A stretch of DNA of 64,000 bases from Medicago truncatula (GCF_003473485.1 NC_053043.1:4660001-4724000); one strand, 5' to 3'. Shown: positions 22,392 through 36,046, counted from the first letter of the stretch. Notes: generated from the sequence alone by a model not told the origin. Translations and numbers: made by a program.

Positions 22392-24715
22392 ATGAAGTTC
22401 AATATCATCCTAATCCTCATCTCCTTCACATTTGGTTTCCCTGAAAAAGTTATTTCAAATCCTACTCCTCGTCCATTTGATGCTATTTTCAACTTTGGCG
22501 ACTCTTTAAGTGACACTGGCAATTTCCTTGCCACTGGTGCCAATTTATTCCCAGCCGTAGGTCATCCTCCTTATGGTGAAACCTTCTTTAGAAATGCAAC
22601 TGGTCGTTGCTCAGATGGACGACTAGTGATTGATTTCATAGGTATGTAGTTCTATATACGTGACTAAACGATATTGCTAAGAATCACAATCAAATGTGGT
22701 TGATGCGACCTCATTTGAGGTTGTGTTTTAATCAAAGAGAAATAGAAAATCTCGATATTGAAGTTTAGATTGTAGCAATAGACCTTATTTTATTGAAGTT
22801 TGACAATTATAGTGTTAATAATTTTCAATAATGGTGAATTTTGGTTGCAGCTGAGGCATACGGATTACCATATTTGCAACCATATCTGAAAGTAATCAAA
22901 AGCAATCAAATCATCCGCAATGGAGTAAATTTTGCAGTCGCTGGAGCCACAGCGCTTGGTGTAGAATTCTTCAACAAAGAAATGGGAAAATTGCTATGGA
23001 CAAATCATTCATTGAACATTCAGCTTGGCTGGTTCAAGAAGCTGAAGCCTTCCTTTTGTACAACTAAACAAGGTAACATATAACATTCATTGACCATCCC
23101 AAATGAAACCATTGTATGAAATTTTCCAATAACAAAACTTTTTTTAATCCTCTGCTATGTCACAGATTGTGATAGCTACTTCAAAAGGTCACTCTTCGTG
23201 GTGGGAGAGATAGGTGGTAATGATTATAACTATGCTGCCTTTGCTGGAGATATTACTCATCTTCGAGACACCGTTCCTTTAGTTGTTCAAACAATAGCAA
23301 AGGCCATTGATGTATGTTTTATTGCATCCAACATAATAATGCATTTATATGAATTAGCCTTTATTTGATCAGAAATTGATGTTGGTAATAACATTCACAC
23401 AATACATTGTTAGCGCAGCCTCTATGCTTGTTTCACAAGCTAGGTTTTTTTTTGAGTTTTTGTTTTTATTGGATTTGAGAGAATGAGAAGAATAGAGAAG
23501 GAGAAGAATTGAGTTTTATGAAATTGTGAATTCATTGATTGGTGAATCACAAATAAGCAAAAATATAACAAACTTGTAACCAACTAAACTTATTGTGATT
23601 ACTAAGTGATCTTAATCAAACAACCTTGATTAAATCACTAAACAGATATTCTAACTTGAATTAACAAAACTAATATACACTCAATTAATTATTGGCTAGG
23701 AATTGATTGCTGAAGGAGCAGTGGAGCTTTTGGTGCCGGGAAATTTGCCTGTTGGATGCAATGCTGTGTACCTAACTTTGTTTAGTAGCAAGAACATATC
23801 AGACTATGATGAAAATGGATGTTTAAAAGCTTTCAATGGTTTAGCAAATTACCACAACATGCAGCTCAATTTTGCCTTACAGACACTAAGGACCAAGAAT
23901 CCTCATGCAAGAATAATGTATGCTGACTATTTTGGTGCAGCAATGCGTTTCTTCCATTCACCAAGACAATATGGTTAGTTTATTTTCATGGCTTTATCTA
24001 ATGTGTATAAACAAACCGGTACTGTATTATGCACAAACTTATTTTACACCATTTGATTACTTAATCTCGTCATATTTCTTTTGTCTTTCTTTTCCCGTTC
24101 CTATTCAATATGGCAATGCAAAATTATATGGTATCACTTCTTTTTCAGGAATGATTTGTATAACTTGTTAAAAGCTACCAAAAAAAATTTGACGTCAAAA
24201 CTTGCTTAAAGCTACCAAAGTGTTTCACGAAAAAAATTTGATCTTAATTTAGTCTCTAATACAGCAAACAAAAATTTAGTGTCTCTGATACAACAAACTA
24301 AAATAGACATATTTTTTTATGTATTTCTCTAGGAATATCTTCATATGTTCATAAACCTACCTACAATAACAATTGTCGATCTTTAGAAGTATCATCAATG
24401 TGTTCATAGAAATAGATTGGATAAGACTAATTTTCTTTATAAAAGTTACCTACATTTGCATTCTTTGATTTTGATTGTGTAGGGTTCACTAATGGGGCTT
24501 TGAGTGTGTGCTGTGGTGGAGGTGGACGTTACAATTTTAACGATTCAGCAGAATGCGGTTCTAAAGGTTCAAAAGTGTGTGCAGATCCATCTACATATAC
24601 AAATTGGGATGGAATTCACTTAACAGAAGCAGCTTATAGACACATTGCCAAAGGACTTATTAATGGCCCTTTCTCTATTCCACCACTCAAGCCTGCATTC
24701 ATCAAGATAGCCTAG
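22392..24715 (+). CDS. GDSL esterase/lipase, copy 3 (intact)
   Basis: Secreted SGNH-fold acyl hydrolase. Proposed exons are 22392-22641, 22851-23072, 23166-23311, 23700-23973 and 24483-24715, giving 374 residues with matching phases. The signal peptide is about residues 1-22 (MKFNIILILISF). FGDSLSDTGN gives Ser38, NFAVAGATAL is block II, GEIGGNDYN is block III, and WDGIHLTE gives Asp340 and His343. It belongs to a second subtype in the array: the N-terminus, the KSNQIIRNG loop and the KLKPSFCTT region differ from copies 1 and 2. It is the intact partner of the damaged GDSL-4. A TATAAAA lies at 22231-22237. Intron 3 holds an insertion of about 270 bp absent from GDSL-4. Confidence 0.92.
23408..23680. 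mobile_element. Insertion in GDSL-3 intron 3
   Basis: GDSL-4 reads CGCAATACACTCAATTAATT without interruption, while GDSL-3 has about 270 bp between the two halves, with ATACA-like sequence on either side. The insert starts near TGTTAGCGCAGCC and ends near TTAACAAAAC. This would fit a small solo LTR or another short element; the family is undecided. Confidence 0.5.
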
Positions 24716-25372
24716 CCTTTCAAATGTAGTTTTTGACATTTTATTCAACATTAAGATAAATTCAGAAGCGTCAAGGCTGTTTTAACAATAAAATTGTGTA
24801 TCTAACATACACCAACTTATGATCAAACAACATGCTTTATGTGTAGTAGTATACTATAGTATATGAATTTGAGATGTCAGATTTTTCTTGGTTGCCAATC
24901 GTAGCATTGTCTTCAAATGCACAGTAGATACAGTTCATCTTTAACAGATGGTTGAAATAAGAAAAGTTACTTTCAAAACAAAATAGTAGTCAAAAGTTCC
25001 GTAACAAATGTTATTTATGGACTGCATTTTGAAAACTATGACATATTGCTTAAAGATGATAAGAATGAAAATAAAAAAGCTAACAAAATTTGCCAAGAAA
25101 AATGAGGTAGCTACTATTAAAATCCTCCTCATTTGGGGAACTAAAGAAGGATTTTGGAAGGTTAATATGAATTTTTCAAATTTAATATATCTTGTTATAA
25201 TATTCTTAAAATTTAAAATATATTAATCATAAGCATTAATTTATCACTCTCTAATAAAATACTCTTTCAAAAAATATGAAAGATTCATCAGTTCTCTCTT
25301 ATATTTTTCTCTCCCAAAGTCTTTCATTCCTCTTCCCTCTAAATCCCTAGACAAAGCCCAAGGGTTTGATGC
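24716..25372. other. 3' flank of GDSL-3 and duplication junction
   Basis: The first 400 bp match the flank behind GDSL-4. The junction between units falls at about 25130-25373, in AT-rich sequence. No gene is seen; ORFs here are in duplicated non-coding DNA. Confidence 0.55.
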
Positions 25373-25560
25373 CACGGAAATACTTAAAGTTTGTTGTGGA
25401 GGTGGAAGTCTTGAAAATTACAATGATACGGCACTATGTGGAAATACAGGTGATTGCATGTGATATCCTTCAAAATATGTCAGTTGGGATGGATATTATA
25501 TAACTGAGGTTGCATATAGATGAATGACCAAGGGTTTATTAGATGGACCCCACACCATTT
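25373..25560 (+). pseudogene. Stray decayed GDSL exon 5
   Basis: The sequence from GGGTTTGATG onward encodes a frame-broken exon 5 (KVCCGGGS-like, then VSWDGYY) ending in TGGACCCCACACCATT. It is the unit-B counterpart of the relic at 21752-22130 but lacks the insertion found there. The catalytic His codon is TAT here, and a deleted base before TCCTTC shifts the frame. It has no upstream exons. Confidence 0.75.
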
Positions 25561-25812
25561 CATGTTTAGTGTCTTTTGTAAAAAAATCAATAAAATAGTA
25601 ATGTTGAGAAACCTTTTTATTTGGTACGCTTCAAGTGCAATTAAGGAGTGGAGCGAAAATGTGAATCACTTCATAAATAAAACCAATATCTAAGGGCACC
25701 GCCATATTAAAAGTTTGACAGCATAAATTGAGTGTTAGGCCTTGCACAAACTACTAGTCCCTATAACTTCATACATCTCTTGTTCACAAAAGTTCATCTT
25801 CACTAAAACAGT

Positions 25813-28014
25813 ATGAAGTTCAATATCATCCTAATCCTCATTTCCTTCATATTTTGTTTCCATGAAAAAGTTATTTCAAATCCTACTCCTCGTCCATTTA
25901 ATGCTATTTTCAACTTTGGCAACTCTTTAAGTGACACTGGCAATTTCCTTGCCACTGGTGCCAATTTATTCACAGTCATAGGTCAGCCTCCTTATGGTGA
26001 AACCTTCTTTAGACATGCAACTGGTCGTTGCTCAGATGGACGACTAGTGATTGATTTCATAGGTATGTAGTTCTATGATGTATATATACGTGACTAAATG
26101 ATATTGCTAAGAATCAAAATCAAATGTGATTGATGCGGCCTCATTTGAGGTTGTGTTTTAATCAAAGAGAAATAGAAAATCTCGATATCAAAGGTTAGAT
26201 TGTAACCGTAAACCTTGTTTTAATACCTATCATCTATGTATTGAATATTGTTGAGTGTTAATAATTTTCAATAATGGTGAGTTTTGGTTATAGCTGTGGC
26301 ATACGAATTACCATATTTGCAACCATATCTGAAAGTGATCAAAAGTCATCAAATCATCCGCAAAGGAGTAAATTTTGCAGTCGCTGGAGCCACAGCTCTT
26401 GATGTAGAATTCTTCAACGAAGGAGTGAGAAAATTGCTATGGGCAAATCATTCATTGAACATTTAACTTGGCTGGTTCAAGAAGCTGAAACCTTCCTTGT
26501 GCACAACTAAACAAGGTAACATTGAGTCATTGACCATCCCAAATGAAACTATTGTATGAAATTTCCAATAACAAAACTTGTTTTTAATCCTCTGCTATGT
26601 CACAGATTGTGATAGCTACTTCAAAAGGCCACTCTTTGTGGTGGGAGAGATAGGTGGTAATGATTATAACTATGCTGCCTTTGCTGGAGATATTACTCAT
26701 CTTCGAGACACCGTTCCTTTAGTTGTTCAAACAATAGCAAAGGTCATTGACGTATGTTTTATTGCATCCAACATAATAATGCATTTTTTATGAATCAGCC
26801 TTTATTTGTTCAGAAATTGATGTTAATAATAACATTCACGCAATACACTCAATTAATTATTGGCTAGGAATTGATCGCTGAAGGAGCAGTGGAGCTTTTG
26901 GTGCCAGGAAATTTGCCTGTTGGATGCTCTGTTGTGTACCTAACTTCGTTTAGCAGCAAGAACATAAAGGACTATGATGAAAATGGATGTTTAAAATCTT
27001 TCAATGATTTAGCAAAGAACCACAACATGCAGCTCAATATTGCCTTACAGACACTAAGGAAGAAGAATCCTCATGCAAGAATAATGTATGCTGACTATTT
27101 TGGTGCAGCAAAGCGTTTCTTCCATTCACCAAGACACTACGGTTAGTTTATTTCCGTGGCTTTGTCTAATGTGCATAAACTTATTATTTACACCATTTAA
27201 TTTTTATTTTTTATTAAATGGCAAAATATATTATATATAAAATAGGGGATTAAATCCCAAATACTACACCAAAAAGAAAATAAAAATACACCCAGCGAAA
27301 AATATTTTACACCATTTAATTATTAAATCAATGTGTTCATAATGTGCAAGATAAATTCAACTTCTGAAGCTCAAGGCTACATTATTTTGGTGCAGAATGA
27401 TTTTTACACCATTTGGAAAGGTGTAAAATAATTAAATGGCAAGAATAATGTATGCAAGACACATAGGAATTACACCTTTTAGAAAGATTGCAAAATGATT
27501 TGTATGACTTTTTTTTAGAAATGATATGCTTAAAAGCTACAAAAGAAAACTTGACGAAAAAACTTACAAAGAATTTGGTGTCTCTAATGCAACAAACAAA
27601 AATAGAACATTTTTTATTTATCTGATTACCATAGGCATATCATCAACGTGTTCATAAAAAAAACCAATCACAACTTGTCCATTTTTAGAAATCAACAACG
27701 TGTTCATCGAAGTACATTGGATAGGACTAATTTTCTTAAAATATGTTACTACAGTTGCATTATTTGATTTTGATTGTGTAGGGTTCACTAATGGGGCTTT
27801 GAATGCATGCTGTGGTGGAGGTAGACGTTACAATTTTAACGATTCAGCAAGATGCGGTTATAAAGGTTCAAAAGTATGTGAAGATCCATCTACATATACA
27901 AATTGGGATGGAATTCACTTAACAGAAGCAGCTTATAGACACATTGCCAAAGGACTTATTAACGGCCCTTTCTCTATTCCACCACTCAAGCCTGCATTCT
28001 TTAAGATAGCCTAG
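25813..28014 (+). pseudogene. GDSL esterase/lipase, copy 4 (near-intact copy with in-frame stop)
   Basis: The exons mirror GDSL-3 exactly in length: 25813-26062, 26294-26515, 26606-26751, 26868-27141 and 27782-28014. All splice sites are kept. In exon 2 the CAG codon of GDSL-3 (NIQLGWF) is TAA at 26464-26466, so translation would stop after about 140 residues, before the GGND and DxxH blocks. Block I is FGNSLSDTGN: Ser38 stays but the preceding Asp is Asn. The TATA-like TATAAAA of GDSL-3 is AATAAAA here. Everything downstream remains open, so the loss looks recent. It could also be an allele-specific or sequencing difference. Intron 4 holds extra AT-rich sequence (about 27200-27310) with a LINE-tail look. 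Confidence 0.85.
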
Positions 28015-28595
28015 CCTTTCCAAATGTAATTTTTGCATTTTATTGAATTAAGATAAATTCAGAAGCTCAAGGCTGTTAACAATAAAATTGTGTAACTAAC
28101 ATACATCAACTTCTGAACAAACACCATGCTTTCTGTGTAATAGCATAGTACATGCATTTGAGACGTCAGTTTTTTCTTTGGTCATATACTATTTCATCAA
28201 GCAATTACATCTATTTTACCATCTACAGTTATGCAGACCAAATACCAAATCCAAATTTGATGGAGACATAATGAAATGAAATTTCTATATATTCCCATTG
28301 AAACTTCTTTTCTTCTCCGATTACAATAACAATACAAGATTTAAATTGAAAACAAGATGAAGAGAAGGTAACATGCTGGTGCATTTTAGCAGATGGTTGA
28401 AATAAAAAAAGTTACTTTAAAAACACAATAGTAGTAGTAAAAAATTCCACAACAAATGTTAAATCTTGGAAATATACCATCTGAACTTGTTATTTTTGGA
28501 ATGCATTTTGAAAACTATCACATTGCTTAAAGGATGATAAGAAGAAAAATCAATAAGCTAACAAAATTAGCCGAGAAAAACGAGGTAGCCACTAT

Positions 28596-29357
28596 GAAAT
28601 GTAACATAAATTATTGATTAGAGCAAGAAATCACAACAATATGTTTAGTTACAATTTTTAATGAAAAAATAAATTTGAAGACATGTAGGGCAAGTCTTTC
28701 GCTCAACCTGCTCATTGCTACAGCAGGAAAGCAGCCAAGTAGCCCTTCACTAAAAGTGAATTGATTTGCGCCTACACACTAAAAGTGTGCCACAAAGAAT
28801 ACCCTATCTCGTGGAAATACCACGCCACCCCTAACTCAAGAGGGAAGCGCTCGGCCTTAGGCGCACAGTCATTGTTGAACAACAAAAAATACAAACCAAA
28901 CACCCAAAAAACCTAATACCTAAGGATTCCAAAGAATTTCTCTAACAAAACACCCTTAAAGGGAAAATACAAATAATAAACAAACCACCCAGATGATTGA
29001 AAGGTACAAAGAAAATTTCAAGCCAAAACAATCAGAGCAGAACGAAATGACAAAGACACACCAATCACAAGACCAGATCACATGTCAGAAACAACAATCA
29101 TAAAGAAGAATCATACAATTAAACAATACATATTCAATAACATTATAACACCAGATCAAAAAAAGCATAAGATAACGAAATGCACAACAGTAAATAGAAA
29201 TGCTAGGTTAAGGTCTTAGATAAGATTGTGGGCATCAAGTCTTACAACTTAACAAAATTTAATACATTGAAACTAAAACATGAAACAACATTGATTCCAT
29301 CTTAAGCCTAACAACCACAACTCTGCAACCATGGACAAAGAAAAGATGACACACCAT
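28596..29357. other. Spacer between the GDSL array and the eS27 gene
   Basis: It contains the presumed 3' untranslated region of the minus-strand eS27 gene at its right end. At 28684-28880 is a GC-richer block with short palindromes (CACTAAAAGTG, CACACTAAAAGTGTG) that looks like repeat DNA, though I cannot name its family. Confidence 0.4.
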
Positions 29358-30215
<858 letters not shown>

Positions 30216-30248
30216 GTTAGCGGAAAACAGAGGAGACAACTCAAGCAA

Positions 30249-30257
30249 AAACCCTAA
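30249..30257 (+). promoter_or_regulatory. telo-box (AAACCCTAA) of the eS27 gene
   Basis: AAACCCTAA lies 34 bp upstream of the eS27 start codon, probably in the leader or core promoter. Telo-boxes are enriched near the start of plant translation-apparatus genes. Confidence 0.7.
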
Positions 30258-30318
30258 AAAATTCAGAAGAAGATTTCGTTGGGCGTGATAATGGTTAAAT
30301 AAACCAGTTTTCTGACCC

Positions 30319-30324
30319 GGCCCA
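30319..30324 (-). promoter_or_regulatory. Site II motif of the eS27 promoter
   Basis: GGCCCA (TGGGCC on the minus strand) is a TCP-type site II element about 105 bp upstream of the eS27 ATG. It pairs with the telo-box as in other plant ribosomal protein promoters. Confidence 0.6.
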
Positions 30325-30335
30325 AAAGAAAGTAT

Positions 30336-30341
30336 TGGGCT
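30336..30341 (+). promoter_or_regulatory. Second site II motif of the eS27 promoter
   Basis: TGGGCT lies 12 bp beyond the first site II motif. Two close site II elements plus a telo-box is a common plant arrangement. Confidence 0.55.
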
Positions 30342-30399
30342 TGATAATGAAATTTTTTTCGAATAGAAAATTGCTTTTCCCACTACAGAATTTACTATG

Positions 30400-32054
30400 A
30401 AACATTTAGAAATTACGCATGCAATTTCTTTTTTATATAAGCTTCTTTTTATATAATTTTTTTTTATTAACTATTCCTTCCACGTCTAGTTAGTTAATAC
30501 AAGCCTATTTTTATATAAAAAAAAATAATAGTCATTATCATTTTACTATTCTTCCCATGGTAAAACATACAAATTTCAACAAGTAATAAAAAGTGATATC
30601 AGTATCTTCCATCAAAATTGAAACTACAATAGGTATACAATAAGATAAATTATTCGCCATAAAAAAATTATGCCGAGAATATGATTTCTAATACATCTAA
30701 AAAAAGATTTCTCACATATTATTATTCTTAATCGGTGTTTATATCGCCATCCTAATTTATGTGACACCTAAATAATTAGTGGTGTTAAATTTCAAGTAAT
30801 TGAAGTCATGTTAGAAAGAGAGAGCGTTTAAGGATGTTAAAAAAATAAGGAAGATCCCCCAAAGTAAAGTACGTTTGTTAAAACCTATTTTAGAGCTTTG
30901 AAAAATGACAAAGAAAAAGGGGATACTTGGGATGATGTAAAGGATAAGTGTCATCTAAATCATAAGAGATGAGTTGAACACAATTTTAGAGATATCGTTG
31001 GATCCCAAAGGATGTTGCCTTGGAGGATCATAATTTTGTGAGAAAAACTAAATTTTTTCATTTCCTTTAATAAATATCTAATTAGTCAATTTGTTGCGTT
31101 AATTTGGAGATTGGGGGCAGCTTAATAACCTATGAATGAAACTCGTGATAGAAATTCACAAGTGTCATTCATAAGTGTTGGAAACCTATCATAGAACCGT
31201 TTTACCGAACCTCCCTCACTAGGTTTATCATATTTTCCGTGTTGGAAATTATTACCTTTTTTCCATAAAAACAACGAATGGGGGGCAATGGAAAACCACC
31301 ATAGAATGACTCTTACGTTAATCTCTTCTTTCATAAATTCTGGCATTGAAAATGTCTCAACTGAATTGATATATTATTTTTTTTTTTGTGTGGAAGTTGA
31401 CATCGTCGTTTGATCACAAATGATGAGCACAAAGTATCGTAACATGATGACATCCAACATATGACGACCAAGATGTAATGACTTTCCTGAATCGAGTATG
31501 CATTATTACTTGAGACTGTGAAATAGCTACAAGGGTTTGATCGGACATTATTACTCTTTAATCTTGAGAATGTGAATAACTGGTTGGATTGGAAGTTATC
31601 CACAGAATCCATCAGTAACAATATGAATCACTAGTCTATTTTATTTGGAGTTGCATATTTTATTTCTAGCATGCTTATTTTTCTTTCTTCTCGATGAAAA
31701 TATCTCTCTTAGTGTGCAAATTTTTTAGCGAAACAGAAGTCATTTATCAACGTTTGAAGGTTTATTCTTTACTACATCTTGGATAATGCTAGACATATAT
31801 AGTAGGATCGCGAATGAGATGACAACGTTAATATATCCCTTCAATTTTAATATATTTATTTGACGGACTGCTTCGTACAAAAATAAGTAACAACATGATT
31901 GTTTGTGTTTCTTTGGAAAGAATCAACTTTAATTGGTTGAATTGTTTTCGGGAGCCCTTCATGAAGATTTTTCTTGAGACATATAGCATCACTACTGCAT
32001 CTTATATTATAGGCTACATTTCACATTTAATTCCCTAAATAGTTTATAAATTTT

Positions 32055-32093
<39 letters not shown>

Positions 32094-33310
32094 AAAGTTT
32101 ATAAATTTTGTTATTATCCCATAATCATTAAAAGTTTTGTTTTGGTCTTTCAAATATGCTTCTATCAACTAATTTGGTTCCGCTCTCTTAATATCTAATC
32201 AATATGTAGTCCATTGTTCTTATTAATTTATTTTATTTTCACTCATTAATCATTTTGAAACAAAATAGACGATTTGAATCTAATTATGAACTACCCACAC
32301 ATGACTTTTCTTTCCTTTCTTCATCTTCTTCCTTCTATCTCTTCTTCATCTTCATCACCCTCATCCACATTCAAACCCAAAAAAATAAAATAAAAAACTC
32401 AAATTCAATTTTCAATCTTCCCATTCTCTTTTCTCAAAATCCATAAATCCCAAATTACTTAATTTTTAACTTACAAATTTATAAATTCATCAACTCAAAA
32501 ACAATACAACATAATCTCATCACTACACCATCATCGCAGCAACAACAACTTTAATTTTAAGGGAACTTCTAAGGTACACCTGCAAATTAAGGTGTACCGG
32601 TACTCTCGCTTACAATTTTTATAAATTAACTATCATTTTTTATGAAAGAAAATAGGTGTTTGTTGACATATATATTTTAGAAAATATCATTTTATAAGAA
32701 AAAACATCATTTCATTTTTTAGAAAAATCATACTAAATTTTTCTACATTTTATTGTAAAAAATAATCAAAATTCTCTATTATGAGTAATATGAATTCAGA
32801 AAAATCAAATTTTATTGTGTTGACGTTTTTGGTAAATAAGATTTAGTTATTATAATTATAGGTGATAGAAAATATTTTTTTCCTACAAAAAATAACTCAT
32901 TTAACTATTAATTTAAGAATTTGGTGTACCAATACACTCAAATTGTTGGATGTACCATAGAATTTGCCTAATTTTAAACCCGATAAAAAAATCTTTAAAC
33001 CTAGAAAATGCAAACAATCAGAAAATTACTCATCAAAATTGAGAATTGATTCCTCTACGTTAATTATTTATTTATTTATAATTAAATGAGATTTATTAAT
33101 CAAAGCCCAAAGGAGGGCCAAACACTATTATAATGTTCATACATGAAGAAACACTAGTACAAGTCAACCATCTTTTAGAATTAACAATTGTCGTAAGATA
33201 TAATTTTTCTAAAATGATTTAGACACGCAATAGCACAAAATGACACCTCAAACTTTAAAGAGAATGATAACAATGAATAAGAATAAATTCTCAATTATAT
33301 CAAGAATTAA
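30400..33310. other. Intergenic region between eS27 and the phospholipase gene
   Basis: No gene is supported; the ORFs at 31122-31621 and 32255-32446 show no family features. A poly(T) run of about 40 nt lies at 32049-32090. The last 200 bp are the presumed 3' untranslated region of the phospholipase gene. Confidence 0.5.
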
Positions 33311-35983
33311 TTAAAATTCGTCATCCTCATGATCTATAAGCTTCCATGAACCATCTAATTGTTGAACCATACCCTTATTCTCTACAACCCTCCATGACAC
33401 TGGCACAAGGTATTCATCTTTTAAACCATCCAATGTTTTATTCACAAGTGCAATATCACGATTAACCTCAAGTTTGAACACTCTTTTACTCCCTTGTGTT
33501 CCTGCCACTCCATGCAAATAAGCCTCCAAATTATGCCAACTTAAAATATTCCCTGGACTCTTTAAATACATAGATTTTCTTGTGTCAATTTTCAACTCTT
33601 CACCAACATCTGAATATCCAATAAAAGGGTAGTTTGGAACAATATCTAACTCATTTCGAATGCGTAATGTTGAAAGATCTTTGTAGCTAGAAAAAAGCTT
33701 TTGAAAGTTTGTGTCACCAACTCTAGGGCTAGCAAATACTATGGCTGTAACTGGTGATGCTTTAAGAGATGGATCACTTGGCTTGTTAAAACCATTTGTA
33801 ACAATGTCCACTGCATTTAGAGTTGCAATTGCAGCACCTAAACTGTGACCTGTTATAGTTATGCTTATTTCTTCATTCTTGTATTTCTCCACCAACCTTC
33901 TTACCTCACTTAAGACCTGCACAGATCGATAATTATCAACATATCATACAACGACGCTATGCCAATTTTTTAAAAAAGAGAAGCGCTATTGTGCAGGACA
34001 ATATTCACCACACAACTCGCACGACATGTTATGTGACATAACCTCATTGCTTAAGTTAAATACATTTTAATTGAAATAAATAAGCAAAATCTGAAATTGT
34101 GTGTGTGTATAGTATGTTGTTGTGTGAAATTAAAGTGTTTAAACTATGTTACCTAAGTTAAATTCTTACCACTAAATTGATGTCTCATGGACATCCAATC
34201 GGATGCTACAAATATAATTTTTTTTGTCTATTTGCTTGATGGATTTAACCAAACTAAAATTAATCAATCATTTGAATCCAAACACTTGAATTTTTATTTT
34301 ACCTTCTAAAATATTATATTAGTTTGTTTGATATTGGTGATTGTTATTTTAGTTTTAGTCTTTATAATAATAGTTTAGTCCATGCAGGCCAATCTAACAC
34401 ATTTGTAGGCTTAATGCAAACTTTTAGCTGAAACCTTTATACATGCCACAATAAACTTGTAAATAAGACCTTGTATGTATATATGAATATGATATGATAT
34501 GACTATTTCTTTAGTTGGTCTTTTGAAAATAATTTGATCTTTGAAAACAATTTTCGCTAATTGTCACCTTTTCAAAGGAACGGAAGTAATATTGTTTTGG
34601 TTGATATACAAATTGATGAGAGTCACAGAAATCTCACACATACAAATGGAAGAATCGAGGTTTGAACTCTTATTACAATGTTTAAATTAACAATTTTAAT
34701 GTTTTTATCATGTGAGCTAGGATTTAATTTAGTATTTTCTTATCACAAATAAAAAATATGACATTATTGCGGCATGCCGGTGGCCGCTTTTATAATATTA
34801 TTCTCTAACAGTTAAACTAACTAAGACTATAACAATTATATCCTTCAAAAAAGACTATTAACAATTATTTTATTTGAGGGCCTTTTTCCTTGAAAAAATA
34901 TATGTTTTATTGGAGATCTAAAGCAAGGGTTTGGTCCGCTTCATCCTTGGGTCCGTGTAATACACAAACCATATTGTTTTTTTAAGGGAAAAACCATAAT
35001 GATTTTAGTAGTTAAAATATGGATAATATACGGAAAAAAAAGAACTAATTCCATCATGACTAAAATCAAAATAACAATATTTTACATATGAACATAATGA
35101 AACACTAGTATATGGCATGGACAGAAAGGATATATTTGATTCAAATATCTCTTTCAAAGTTTGGCAACCAGATGGTTTATGAAAAAGGCCAATCACCTAT
35201 ATTTGCTTTATCGAGCATCATCACACAATACAGTTTTTCTTGTAAAATTCAAAAAATTGATAAACATTTTCATTAGACTAAAAATGCAAATCTCCCCCAT
35301 TTTTAAAGAAAAAACTACTGATAACATTTAGAATATAGATTTACCTGGTTTCGGGCACTGGTCTTACTGAAGGGAGATCGTGGATCTTCAGAAGTATAAA
35401 TGGAGTACCAACCTTGATGCACTTTAGGATCATTAATATTATTGCTATTACCAAATACTTTAGGAGCAGAAACCAAAAGAAACTGAAGATCATTAACCCA
35501 TTCCAATGTTTGAATCGTTCCTCTCCAAGCAATCACAATATCCCTTCTCCCCAACACATCTTTCCCTTCATCATTAGCCACAGCAACAAATCCAATCCAA
35601 TTTGATTCCTTACTCCAAGCTTCTCTAGATAAAGACTTTATAATAAACGCTTCCGGAACATTGATTTCGGAAGTCGCATAAATAAATTTTGTCACAGAAT
35701 ATTTAAAAGGATTTCCATTTTCTAAAAAAACTTTAGAAAAGAAATCATTCTTTGCATACCTACAACTACCTGCAAACTTTGATGCTTTCTCTGTGTTGAA
35801 AGCATCGTATGTTGCTTGTGCCATTTCACCATAGTGGATTATGTAACGTCGTAGATCAATGTCAAGAGGGTCTAATAGACCTATCCAATGATTTTCACCA
35901 CTGAGTTGTTGCCATTTGTTTGCTATGCTGCTGCTGTTGTTTGGTTTCTTCTTCTTCAAATTGTTTCTCCATCTTTTGATCAT
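33311..35983 (-). CDS. Class II phospholipase A1, DSEL/PLA1-IIgamma-like
   Basis: Lipase_3 family acylhydrolase of the cytosolic PLA1-II group, expected to release fatty acids from glycerolipids; the Arabidopsis relative DSEL acts on storage lipids during seedling establishment. Two exons: 35345-35983 and 33311-33916, joined at CAG/GTAAAT and a GCAG acceptor, giving 414 residues. The N-terminal block [20 protein letters not shown] is diagnostic. The nucleophile is the Ser in TGHSLGAA, the Asp is in [10 protein letters not shown] and the His in [11 protein letters not shown]. No transit peptide is evident, as usual for class II. I chose the ATG at 35983 because a TATATA box covers the upstream in-frame ATG at 36040 (433 residues if used). 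Arabidopsis DSEL is about 419 residues by memory. Intron 1 is about 1.4 kb. No damage is seen. Confidence 0.9.
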
Positions 35984-36038
35984 GATTGCTACTCTGCTTG
36001 GTTTTTTTATGTATGGAACCAGAGAGGCCTTCACCTTC

Positions 36039-36046
36039 ATATATAC
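36039..36046 (-). promoter_or_regulatory. TATA box candidate of the phospholipase gene
   Basis: On the minus strand GTATATATGA lies about 55 bp upstream of the chosen ATG (35983). It would place the transcript start downstream of the ATG at 36040, which supports the shorter protein. Confidence 0.4.

Larger units (their letters stand above)
21752..28595 (+). repeat. Tandem segmental duplication carrying GDSL-3 and GDSL-4
   Basis: Unit A (about 21752-25130) and unit B (about 25373-28595) share the same order: decayed exon 5, an identical leader starting in the GTGTTAGGCCTTGCACAAAC phrase, a five-exon GDSL gene, and a 3' flank with matching phrases (for instance GCATTTTGAAAACTAT near 25023 and 28503). 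Differences are small indels, one insertion in intron 3 of unit A and a few in the unit B introns and flank. Confidence 0.85.

Noticed and set aside
32255-32446. Small ORF with Ser- and Phe-rich text
   Set aside because: Low-complexity TC-rich DNA, no family, no splice context or promoter.
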